A DNA stretch of 56,973 nt, from NCBI GenBank assembly GCA_024220525.1, contig JAMYWO010000093.1, positions 91,026-147,998 on the forward strand, given 5' to 3'. Numbering within the stretch: the first letter of the stretch is position 1; every line of letters starts with the position of its first letter. The notes beneath the pieces were generated by a model. That model made no database searches. It was not told the DNA's origin and was given only the letters and a program-made list of their open reading frames with translations. The stretch comes from Cochliopodium minus (taxonomy: Eukaryota > Discosea > Himatismenida > Cochliopodiidae). The position numbers were made by a program, and so were the translations under genes. Positions 33,956 to 44,446 of the stretch are shown piece after piece.

Positions 33956-35762
33956 GTGGGAAATGAACAATCATCCATTTCTTCTGTAGATCCCAAAAGT
34001 ATTATGGGAAAAAGACCTCCCCCAAGTGCAGTCAAAAATACATCAAATGTTAATGATAGAAATATAATTCTTCCATCAGTAAATATAAGAACATCCAAAT
34101 CTTAAAATATTTTTATTTTCCCCTTCAAAATTTAAAAAGGAATATGCCAATACTTCAAAAGACATCTGTCATTATATTAGGTAAAAAAAAAAACCCCATA
34201 TTCTTTATTCTTATTTTTATCCCTTAAAAACATACTTTGAATCTCCAGAAATATCTATGATATAGAAGAAAATCAAAGCATACAAACTACTATCAATTAT
34301 CATTGTCAAATAGATGGGATAAAAAAATCTATATTTGATAAATTAAAAGATGATGAAAAAACATTTCCAGTAAGATTATATATAAGGTAAAAAATAAAAG
34401 AAAACCATTGATAATAATCAAATTTATATCCTAATTTCAAATTAAATCTTTCTCAATATTGATTTTATATCTTCATTTACAATAAAATTCTTTTATATTT
34501 TCTTCTTCCATAAAAGTTCTCAAGCACCAAAAGACTTTTTTGGAAAATTAGTGGGTATGACTGCAAAATTTAGCCAAGAAGTAGGTGCACATCATCTTGC
34601 TATTCAAATATGTGATAAAATAGGTAAAAAAGGGATAAAAAAAAAAAGAAATCTTTCAGAGAATTAAATAAATCAAATTTCTTTGAAAATCATAAATTTT
34701 TTTATAATTAGTTCATTGGGTTGGAGCAAGGTGAATTTTCTTTTCAGAAAATTATTTAAATTTAATTTAATTTCTTTTTAAAGTTTGGTGATTGTCAAAA
34801 AATTTTCAGGAAGTAATTGTTTGGCGTTGTTGTACCCTCAGAAAGAAGGGAAAGAGTTTCCAAGCATAGAAAACACCAAAAACAATCGTGATATCATTTG
34901 CCAAATCATCCAAAAGTGGAACTGCACAAAAATATACAGCGGTTCTAATCATAATTGCCAACATTTCACCTCTGAAATTTTCGAAGCTTTAGGATTAGAT
35001 TTTAAATTTTCTAAAATGCAAGGTAAAAAAAAATTTTTTTAATTATTTTTTTTTTTAAATTAATTTAAATTGAATTTTATTTATTATAACTATTAATATA
35101 TTTTTTTTTTGAATTTTTTTAATTATAATTTTATTTTATTTTATTAATATTTTTTTTTTAATTAATTAATTATAATTTATTTAATTTTAACTATTAATAT
35201 TTTTTTTTTGAACTTAATTTTTGAATAATAAAATATTTTTTTGAATTTTAAATATTTTTTTTAAAGGTTTTAATTTATCAATTTTTTTTTACTTTTTTAA
35301 CATTATTTTTTTTGGAGGTCCTGTTGGAGATTTTATAAAATATATTTCTCAATATTCCAATGAAGAACTTTTTCCATGCATTGTACAAGATGGGGAAGTG
35401 TTAGAGGAGTGGAAAACTCACTACGCTTTGGACGACTGGTCGCAAGAGTATGTCGACAGAGAATCCAAATATTATTATCTAATAAAAGGTTTTCATAGAG
35501 GGTTTCAAGTAAAACAAGAAGTGGGATTTCCAAGTAATTATTATTTTTATTAATTTTTATTAATTTTTATTTATTTTTTTTAAAAAAATATTTTAAAAAT
35601 TATTGATAAAAAAATTTATTTTCAATTTAAGCTTGCCCTGATGGTGATGCTACTTTGTTGGAGAAAAAAGTTAATGGACCTCAAGAACAAGAATTTGCCG
35701 AAGAAAGTACTAGTGGAGTTAATGAATCTAATGAAATTTCTAGTTTTTCTCAAATTAATTAA
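33956..35762 (+). CDS. LRAT-like protein, array copy 7 (start codon altered)
   Basis: The family N-terminus is present but the expected ATG is GTG at 33956 (GTG GGA AAT, in place of Met-Gly-Asn). The first in-frame ATG is at 34004, giving MGKRPPPSAVKNTSNVNDRN, which still places Gly at position 2. Alternatively AG at 33955-33956 is an acceptor for an unseen leader exon supplying the A of ATG. Downstream the gene looks intact: EYANTSKDICHYIR, VGAHHLAIQICDKI|VHWVGA, GSNCLALLYPQKEGKEF, SNHNCQHFTSEIFEALGL (full NCQHF), PVGDFIKYIS, HYALDDW, LIKGFHRGFQVKQEVGF, CPDG. Closest to copies 1 and 2. TAA stop at 35760-35762. Confidence 0.65.
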
Positions 35763-36421
35763 TAAAAACACCTAATTGTATTACTTTTTTTTATTTCTTT
35801 TTTTTAATTTTTTATTTTATTTTTTTAATGATTTATAAAACAATTTTCTTTTTCGAACATCAATCTTCTCCTCACTTTGTCATTTTCACAGTATATCCTT
35901 CTTTTCTTCGATGATTTTTCTTCTTTATTCTTTTTGTGCAATTCCTTTACTTTTCTTTGATAAATTTCTTCGTGTGATGGTTTATCTCTTATTCCTTCCA
36001 TTATTCCTGCAAGTTCCCCAAAGATTTATTTTTTACTTTTTTTTTTATTTGTTTTATTATTCTTTAAATTTTTATTTTAATTTCTTGAAAGAATGACTTT
36101 ATGAGATTATATCTTCTTATAAAATGAATTTATGAAGAACTAAATCCAATTCGTTTAATTTTGATTATCATTCTTTCGCTCTTGAACGAAAATGAGATTT
36201 AAAAAATGTTGAGAGAGTAAAAAGTAATTGAATTTAATATAAATTTTAAAATTAAAATTATCTCCAATCTTTACTTTAACCAAATTGAATTATGGTAAAT
36301 TGAAAATAAAGTGGTATCTAATCTTCAAAGATATTAAATTACCTCATTTTCAAAATTTTTTAAAAAAAAAAATAAAAAAAAATTTAAAGAGAAGCCCTTG
36401 ATTTAAACCATCTTTATTTGG
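35763..36421. other. Intergenic, no gene seen
   Basis: About 660 AT-rich bases at the right boundary of the LRAT-like array. A frame at 35911-36096 is poly Phe/Leu and has no coding character. No repeat of the array unit is found here. Confidence 0.5.
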
Positions 36422-39400
36422 ATGGATTTCTTCATATTGTATTCAAAATTGAAAAACCTCAAAAAGAAAATAGATAAAACATCCATTTCAATCAAAACCT
36501 ATTTTACATTGGATAATAATCTTCTTACTGAAGAAATTCCTGGAGAAATACTATCTATAAGAAAATTGGCCGCACAAGATCTTTTAAGAATATTGGAGAT
36601 CTTCCAGAAATATTACAATGAAAAATTTCCTCAAGAAATAGCAAAGGAGATTGTAGAGTTTATAAATCCTAACAATATCAGCAGATGGAAAGATAAATTG
36701 GAAGAATTGAGTAAATTCAAAAATCAATTGGAAGAATCTATCGTTAGAATATTGATCATCTCAAGAGATTCTATTGAAAATTATATCACAACTTTATTGG
36801 AACATATGGCTCTGATGGTCAATTATTTGATCGAGAAAAATATTCAATGGATCATACATGGTAAAAGTATGGTGGAACATTTGTCAAAGATCTTGAAATA
36901 TGAAGACAAAAATATCAATGACGAAATATTAAATTCTTCCAAATTATTATTTATGGAGACAAAGAAGTATACCAATGGTGAAAAAGATTCTCATTTATCA
37001 TTATTTCTCAAAATAGGCTCTTTTCTCGATAATATTTCACTCTTTGTTGAATCTTTGAAGGATGAAAGATTAACAGAAATAATTCAAGATAAAATGAGAA
37101 GATGTTTATTGTCCATCAAGAAACAATTGGATAAGGTAAAAATTTTTTTGAAAATCCTCAAATAATTAATTCAAATTAGAAGATATTCCTTCTTATTTAT
37201 CTATTCTTAAATAAATACAAATATTTACCTTAAAATTCGAATATTAAAATACCCTGTCTCATAACCTATACATTTAGTTCTTATATGACTATATTCAAAC
37301 AGATTTGAAATTTTTTTTGAAGATTAATTTTTAAATAATATTATATTTCACGGAAATTACTCATTTCCTCCAACATAATCAAACATTGTTTGTTATCTTG
37401 AAGAATATATAAATTTGAATAGATATTAAATTTTTAATCATTTTTAGTTTAATCCTCCATCAAGCGAAAGCGATCATGAAGAATCAGAATCATTTGATAC
37501 AGAAAACTACGTCTCGGAACACATCGTGGAAACAATGACAGTCAAAAAGGAGACTCAATCATTAGGAGAACTCCCAGTGACAAACATTCCCATCACCGCA
37601 ATTAACAACGAAAACGGAAACGGAAACACAGAAAAAAAGATGATAACAAACAACAAAGTCTCTTTCAAAATAAATGAAAATAATCTAAAGTTAGATGATG
37701 ACGGTAACAACGACAAGAATAAAACAGACAGAATATTATGTCCTAATGATGTCCCTGATCAGTATTTGCTTCACAGTACTGGTAACAGAAGCAATATTAA
37801 TGGATCTAACAACAAAACAAAATTCATCAGTGTTGATAACCACGAGAAACCTGTTGAGAGGAGGTCCCGCTTGGAGAAGCTCAAGAGAGATTTCCAAAGT
37901 AAGGGGGCAACTAAAGAGCCTGAAAAGCGAATGTCTTTCAACAAACTCGTTAGTGGGTCTGATGAACTCAAACTCAAAAATAAAGTAAAATAATTTTTTT
38001 TTATTAATTTGTTTTTGAAATTTTTTTCATTTCATTTATTTATTGCTTATTTTTTTTTGAAATTTTTTTCATTTCATCAAATTTATTTCTTAATTTTTCA
38101 TTTAATTTTTTTATTTATTTATATCAATTTATTTATTTTCTAATTTTTTAATTTATAATTTTTATAATTTTTTTATAAGATTGTGGAAATGAAAAAGAAA
38201 GAAGAAGAAAATGTGAAAAACAAACAACTCTCACCTCCACCCACTTACCCAAGAAGATTGTCACTTTCTGTTTACCACATGGACAAATTGGTTCAAAAAA
38301 AGAAAGCAGCCATGAAAGTCCGTTGCAACTCTGAGCCCTCTTTGTATTCTTATGTTCACAAGAAAGCTCCTGAGTTGGATGGAAATACTCAAGACAAATT
38401 AATGAAAAAAATGCAACGTAGGTTTTCTATGAAGGTAAATATTATTTTAAATATTTTTTTTTAACATGTTAATTAATTTTATTTACAATATTTTCTTTTC
38501 TTTCATTTCAAAAATAATCAATTTTCTTTAATTAATCCTTTAAATAATATTTTACTTTTTTCGTTTAATTTTCTTTTTTATTTCAAAAATTTAATTTTGT
38601 TTTATTTTAACATAACTCATTTTCATTAAATTCTCATTAAATTGTTGTTTTCCTTTAAAATTTTGTTTTTTTTCTTTTTTCAAATTATCAAATCTGATTT
38701 CTTTCTTCAAATTTCGTTTAATTTTACTTAAATTTTAAAAAAAAGGTTTTGGACGAATTGGTGAAAAAAAACGAGGGAAACAATTCTCTTTTAAGCGACA
38801 CGGCAAGTGCAATAGACAATCTCAATTTGATAGCAAACCTCTCTAAAGATGACATCAACTACAAGTTGGAAAACGGAAAAATTATAATCACCTCTGCTTC
38901 CATTGCTGGACTTCTATCTTATTTGGTCGGTATGGGACTCAATGTTGTGGACACCATTTTTATGAAAGATTTTTTGACAACTTATCGTTATTTTTTGACT
39001 CCTCCCAATTTCTTGTCCGAACTCATATCAATGTAAATTTAGTTTTTTAGATTTTAATTTTAAAGTTTAAATATTTTTACACATTTTATTTTCTTTGATT
39101 TAAAATTTAAAATTTAATTTTTTCATCATCTTTAATGACACTTCATTTTCTTTTGATTTAAAATTTAAATCTTTTTTTAAATCTTTTTTACAATCTTCAT
39201 TATTGAATTTTTATTTTAAGCTTTATTATTTATTTTAAACTTTCATTATTTTAAACTTTCATTGAATTTATTTATTTTATTTATATTTTTTCAAACCAAA
39301 GTTATTTTTTGTTTTAAATATTTTGATCTAATTTATTTTCAAAAGAAAATTTAAATTTTATTAATTTTTGTTTTAAAATAATTTTTAATGATTTTTTTTT

Positions 39401-40114
39401 TACTTAAAACAGTTGGAACAGAGAAATTCAGACTTCAGAAAATAACTCATTGGAAAAATGGCAGGTTCCTATCAGACTGAGAACGGTGAATGTGATCAAA
39501 CAATGGGCTTTGCAGCATCCCTACGACTTTGAAGACAAGGAACTTTTGAGCAACCTCTCTTCATTCATAGACAAATGGGACGACAAAAACTTCAAAAACT
39601 GGAAAAATTCCATTTTAGAAGCTTTAAATGTAAAAAAAAAAATTTAATTTAATTAATTTTTTAAATTTCGACATTAGTTTTTTTAATCTCAATATCTTTA
39701 ATATTTTTAAAGTTTAATAATCTTTTTTTTAAATTTTTTTTGGATTATTTTTTTTTTGTTTAAAGATGAATTTATTTTTATCGTTGAAAATTTTTTGATA
39801 ATCTCAATTTAAATTTTTTATTTTTTTTAAAGATTTATTTAAAATTAATAAATCTTTTTTAATGAATTTGAAAAATTTTTTGATTTTTATTATTTTATTT
39901 TATTTTTTTGATTAGACAACAAGCGTGAAACCAAGCAAAAATCTGAAAACGATTATAGTGATCTCTATGATAAAAGCTCCCGAAGCACAACTCATCCAGA
40001 AAAAAAACAAATTTGTTATGGAAGCAGATAGTCTTATCACTTGGCTCATTAAACATCTCAATTTGTCCAACAGAAACGAAGCTGTTCAAATTGCCTCCAA
40101 AATTGCGAAAAAAG
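36422..40114 (+). CDS. Ras guanine nucleotide exchange factor, N-terminal part (RasGEF_N, DEP-like)
   Basis: Exons: 36422-37135, 37448-37984, 38180-38434, 38746-about 39032, about 39413-39630 and about 39916-40114. Residues 1-240 are helical and unrecognised. A polar linker follows (NENGNGN, RRSRLEKLKRDF). RasGEF_N: LENGKIIITSASIAGLLSYL, FMKDFLTTYRYFLTPPNFL, then EKWQVPIRLRTVNVIKQWAL and QHPYDF. The last exon looks DEP-like: AQLIQKKNKFVMEADSLITW, LIKHLNLSNRNEAVQIASKI. The catalytic CDC25 domain, which every RasGEF needs, is not in the window. The frame ends at a donor at 40115 and the following exons belong to a different family, so the 3' part is missing. Confidence 0.7.
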
Positions 40115-40206
40115 GTATTAATGAATCTGTTTCTTTTATTTTTATTTTTATTTTTTGTTTTTATTTATTTTTATTTTTATTTTTTATTTTTTTAAAAATT
40201 TTATAG

Positions 40207-41506
40207 GGGAGTTCAGAATTTGTGGTTTGTTGATCCTTATGAAATGAAAAGAAAGAACAACTGGATAAGAAAAATATCAAAGGGAAAAGAAGGTAAAATA
40301 AAAAAATAAAAATTAAAAAAATATTTTAAATAATTTAAAAATAAATCAAACAAAAATATGTTTATTAAAAAAAAATCAAACAAAAATATGTTTCTTAAAA
40401 AAAATAAAAAAATTGAATAAAATAAAAAAAAATTAATTAAAGGATAAAAAAAAAATTAATTCATAAAAATAGATTGGGTAACTATCAAACATTTCAAATC
40501 AACAACGGAATGTATAGAAGCACTTCGCAAAGATAACAGAAGTAAATCATAAATTTTTTTGTTATTATTATTATTCCTTTGAAATTCATATTTATTTTAT
40601 TTTTTATTTTATTTTATTTTTTTATTTAGCATTGTGGGTTACAGAATTGGGTAGAACATCTGTTTCATTGGAAGAAAAGGGATTGGAATTGCCTGATGTA
40701 AAAATATTTTAATCTCAATTTATTTTTCCAATTAATTTTATTTTTTTTAAAAAAAGAGGATGGCTCTTGGTATTATTCATTAAATTTATTTTTCAATTTA
40801 TTTTATTTTTTTTAATTTTATTATTTTTATTATTATTTTTATTATTTTTATTTTTATTATTTATTATTTTATTATTTTTTATTATTTTTTATTTTTTGTT
40901 TAATTTTATTTTTTTCGAAAATAGTTATTGGAAGAGAATCTGATGGAGTTTCAAAACAAGTACCAATCTTTATTTTATTATTTTATTATTTTTTGTTTTT
41001 ATTTTAATTTTATTATTTTATATTTATCATTTTTTTTTTATTTTTGGAAAACAGTTTATTGAAGCAGCCGACAAATTGGTTTATCTTCCCATGTTTGGAT
41101 TTTCAGAAAGTCTCAACATCAATGTAGCGACAGCTCTATGCCTCCAAAGACTCTTCACAATTTGTCCAGAATGTAGAGGTAAAAAGAATAATAATTTTTA
41201 TTTTCATTTTTTATTTTCATTTTTATTTATTTTTTATTTTTATTTTTTAATTTTTTTGTTTTTATTTTAATTTTTTTTTAAATAGGTGATCTTTCTGAAT
41301 CAGAAAAAACAGAAATACGTGAGGATTGGTATGGAAGGCTAGGCAAAAATCCACAACAGAAAAAACTCTACAATCATTATTTAAGAAACCCTCCTTCTCA
41401 CATTGACGTGGATTTAAGAAGACCTGAAGAGCTCCGAGTGCCTTACGTCCAAAAGAAAATAAGAAACAGAACCAAAAACAATGATATTATACTTGAAAAC
41501 AAATAA
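40207..41506 (+). CDS. SpoU/TrmH-family RNA 2'-O-ribose methyltransferase, C-terminal part
   Basis: Alpha/beta-knot SAM-dependent methyltransferase of TrmH type. Exons from 40207, then one from about 40473, 40629 on, a 13-base micro-exon 40757-40769, then from about 40924, 41056 and 41286. They encode GVQNLWFVDPYEMKRKNNW, EDWVTIKHFKSTTECIEALR, TLWVTELGR, MALVIGRESDGVSKQ (SpoU motif 2) and YLPMFGFSESLNINVATALC (motif 3, knot), then LSESEKTEIREDWYGRL. Motif 1 (N..R, catalytic Arg) should lie just upstream but is absent. The natural frame needs a phase-2 intron before 40207, while the upstream RasGEF exon ends in phase 1. This is therefore a 5'-truncated gene, not a RasGEF domain. Confidence 0.78.
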
Positions 41507-41591
41507 AAAAAAAAATTTTTTTCAAAAAATCAATAAATTATGTTTGCATCTTTAAAAGAAAAAAAAAATTAGTTTTTTTGAAGTTTTATTT

Positions 41592-42549
41592 TCATTTTTT
41601 TTTCCATTTCAACTTTACAAATTGAGGTACTTTTATACCAGTCTTCTCTTCAGATTTTGTAGCAATAAAATTAATAAGAGAAGAAAACCTCTTTGCCTCA
41701 TCACTCGTTATTCTTAGAGTAGATACACATACAAACACCCCAGTGGGGACTTTATGAATGTACTTGTTTATTTCTTTTTCTACGAAGAGGGAGACTCCCA
41801 AATGAAATACATCGTCAGAGAAATCTGTGGTGTAGTCTGTGGATGGTAATTGATAAACTCTCAATGTTTCTGCTTCTTTAAATATTTTTTCAAATTCTGT
41901 TTTGCTTATTTTTATTTCTTTCTGTTTTTAAAGAAAATTCATTTTTTGAATAAAAGCTTTCTTTTTTTCGAGGAATTACTAAAATAACAAAAAAATCAAT
42001 ATTAAATCTTATTCTTTACTCAAAATTAAATCTATCCATTCTGTATAAAAAATATTTTGATTCATTATAAATATAATATTAAAATGTTTATATTTTGTAT
42101 TGATTATCTAATCGATAGATTCTATAGTTGATATATAATGACATTGACAAATTTTATGATTGATATATCCAATATCTTTTGATGAATAAAGAATATAAAA
42201 AGAATTTCCATTTCATACATTAATATCATATGAACAAAATTAAGATAGTGGTTTTACCCTTTAGATTTCCAGATATCACAAAAAGAGTGGGAGCATTATC
42301 TTTTTTGGAAATATAAATTCTTACTCCCCAATACAAATAATACAAATAATTTCCATATTCTGCCTTCAATTCCAATCTGGGAGTATCCTATAAATAAACA
42401 AAAAAAAATAAATTGCTTTTCAAAATTTTCGCTTTATAAAAATATAATTTAATTACTTCTTTGCAATCCCATTCTGGATCAAAATCAACACCATAAACAA
42501 CATCATCAGTTTTTTCTAGAGTATTAGGTAAATTATACTTGTCATTCAT
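41592..42549 (-). CDS. Hypothetical protein, about 170-185 aa, three exons
   Basis: Minus-strand exons at 42457-42549 (MNDKYNLPNTLEKTDDVVYG..), about 42243-42387 (TPRLELKAEYGNYLYYLYWG, VRIYISKKDN) and 41592-about 41923 (KISKTEFEKIFKEAETLRVY, FHLGVSLFVEKEINKYIHKV, FVKLKWKKK). Exon 1 to 2 joins in phase 0. The exon 2 donor is uncertain: the obvious GGTAAA is phase 2 but exon 3 needs phase 0, so either GTGATA just upstream is used or a small exon is missed. I do not recognise the family. It lies tail-to-tail with the methyltransferase fragment and head-to-tail after the NADAR gene. Confidence 0.5.
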
Positions 42550-42646
42550 TTTTTTTATTTTTTTATTTATAATTTTTTCAACGAAAAAAAAAAATCATTT
42601 TGTTTTTTGTTTGACAATCTTTGTTTTTTGTTTTATAAAATTGTTT

Positions 42647-43809
42647 TTAATTATTCAAATTCTCTTCCTCCAACAAAACAGATCGAACTTCCATCAAAGC
42701 TTGGCCCAACAAATTAAGACCCTTCCAGTTGTTTTTATTCTGAGCTTTTTAAAAAAGAAAAATTAAAATAAAACAAAAGAATTTTTTTTTTTTTTTTCAC
42801 CTTTTGGATCATCTCCTTTGAAATTAATTCAAAAAAATTTAATTTATTATTTAAAATTTGTTAAAATTTTTATGGATTACCTTTGAGTCCAATACCCCAT
42901 ATTTTGTCGTAAGGACTTGCTTCTACCATTGTCTTGTTACCTGTTTTTTTAAGAGCTTTCCACAATTCAGGATTCTGTTTAAATTTCAACATATTTCCTT
43001 TAAAAATAAAAATAAAAATGATAATAAAAATAAAAATAAATAAAAATGAACAAATGAAAAATAAATTAAAAAATATTTTCACCATCTATTACGATCGAAG
43101 ATCTGTTTTTCTCCCAAACAGGATCAGAAAAATTCTTTACTTTTCTTCCTAGCTCTCTTTGGATCTTTGGATCTGCTGTCTCCAATATCTTTTCTGCCAT
43201 TTCTTTGTCGTTGAACAATAAAGCCTTTCTCCACATCACTTTCAAATAAAAAAATAAATTATTTCAGTTATTGAGTATAATTGTAACGTTATATCATTAT
43301 TCTTTTGTATAAAAGATTATTCATTTACATTTAAAATATTTTTGAAAATTTTTTGAAATTTCTTAGAATTAAATTTTTGTGATCTGTTTATATAAGATGA
43401 TTTCAAGAATGATGGATCATATGATCGATAACACAAATATCTTCATAATTCATTCAGATGATTTCAAATAATTTTTTTTGGGGTTGTTCTTTGTGACCAT
43501 GATAAACAAATCTTTATTGGAAGAGAAAAATTTTATTTTTTGTTTGCATTTCGATGCAATACATTGTTTATATGAAGATTTATTTCTATATGCTCAATTA
43601 ATCTTATTTATTCAAACAAAATATAAACTCATTTTAATTTTATATGAAAGGGATTAGATTTTCTCTTTACTGTATTGTTCTGCTGTCTTGAATTGATATA
43701 CTTTATCATCTCTTTCCTCAATGAATTCTGATTCATACCATTGCCCAAACAATCCATTATGATCTTGAGGCCTCCAAAAAAATACAAATTCTTCTTTTTC
43801 ATTATCCAT
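42647..43809 (-). CDS. NADAR/YbiA-like N-glycosidase
   Basis: Five exons (43671-43809, 43083-43238, 42881-42997, 42801-42815, 42647-42744) sum to 525 nt, 174 aa, the usual length for the family. One exon is only 15 bases. Key motifs: EFVFFWRPQDHNGLFGQWY at the N-terminus, FKTAEQYMMWRKALLFND, MAEKILETADPKIQRELGRK, VKNF..PVW, MLKFKQNPELWKALKKTGNK, MVEASPYDKIWGIGL, then NWKGLNLLGQALMEVRSVLL. YbiA removes damaged riboflavin-pathway intermediates; NADAR-domain proteins can also act on ADP-ribose conjugates (DarT-type DNA or guanine marks). Bacterial-type enzyme, but with spliceosomal introns, so long resident. The first intron is about 430 bases. Confidence 0.85.
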
Positions 43810-44182
43810 TTTTTTTAATTAATATTTTTAAAAAATATTTTTTTTTTAAAAATTCTGACCAGTGAAACAAGCTACTCTTCCTTGTAGATGTACTGAAAAA
43901 ACTTTTTCTTGAGAAATAAATTGTTTTTGAATGCAGTCAATTTTTGAAATTAATTTTTTTATTTAATTTTTTAAAAACCTCAAGATTGATTATTTTAAAA
44001 TAAAATTGAGATTCAGATTTCATTTAAATTTTTTATTTTAGTCAAACTAAATGATACAATAAAATTTCTTAATAAATTCGTGGTTATCATAAACCATTTC
44101 CAAACTTTAAAATGAAGAAATAAAAATCTAATTTGTAAAGATTTTTGAAATATTTATTGTGAATTCATTTTTATCGTGCAAA
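43810..44182. other. Intergenic, no gene seen
   Basis: About 370 AT-rich bases upstream of the NADAR gene; all frames interrupted. Confidence 0.45.
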
Positions 44183-44446
44183 TTAATTATCTAAATGACA
44201 ACCTCTTTTCTGTGCTCCATATGTTGTCAGACAGCAATAGTTTTTTCCATTGGTAATAAAACCTATTTTGCTATCATAAGAAAATCTTCCATGGTTATAA
44301 GTTCTTTCTACATGGGCACGTTTATCTCTTCCTTCCCAATCATTAAAAAAAATGATATATTCTTGATTTTCAATCATATTTCCTCCATTCAAAATAGTGT
44401 TTATAAAGTCATTATGATCAAATTTATTATTGTTTTGTGCATTCAT
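44183..44446 (-). CDS. Small hypothetical protein (87 aa)
   Basis: Single open frame MNAQNNNKFDHNDFINTILN, then EYIIFFNDWEGRDKRAHVER, NHGRFSYDSKIGFITNGKNY and CCLTTYGAQKRGCHLDN, TAA. Charged, soluble, no signal peptide, three Cys near the end. Codon choice and amino-acid mix look coding rather than AT-noise. Family not recognised; an intronless small gene or a 3' fragment. Confidence 0.45.
   Translation of the reverse strand: MNAQNNNKFDHNDFINTILNGGNMIENQEYIIFFNDWEGRDKRAHVERTYNHGRFSYDSKIGFITNGKNYCCLTTYGAQKRGCHLDN

Noticed and set aside
37771-37977. Second gene in other frames over the RasGEF linker
   Set aside because: Overlapping frames at 37695-37988 and 37771-37977 have no start context or domain; the main frame continues across introns into RasGEF_N.
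36422-41506. One continuous RasGEF-methyltransferase fusion gene
   Set aside because: Intron phases disagree at 40115-40206 unless a second acceptor is used, and both families lack their essential parts at exactly this point. Reported as two truncated genes instead.
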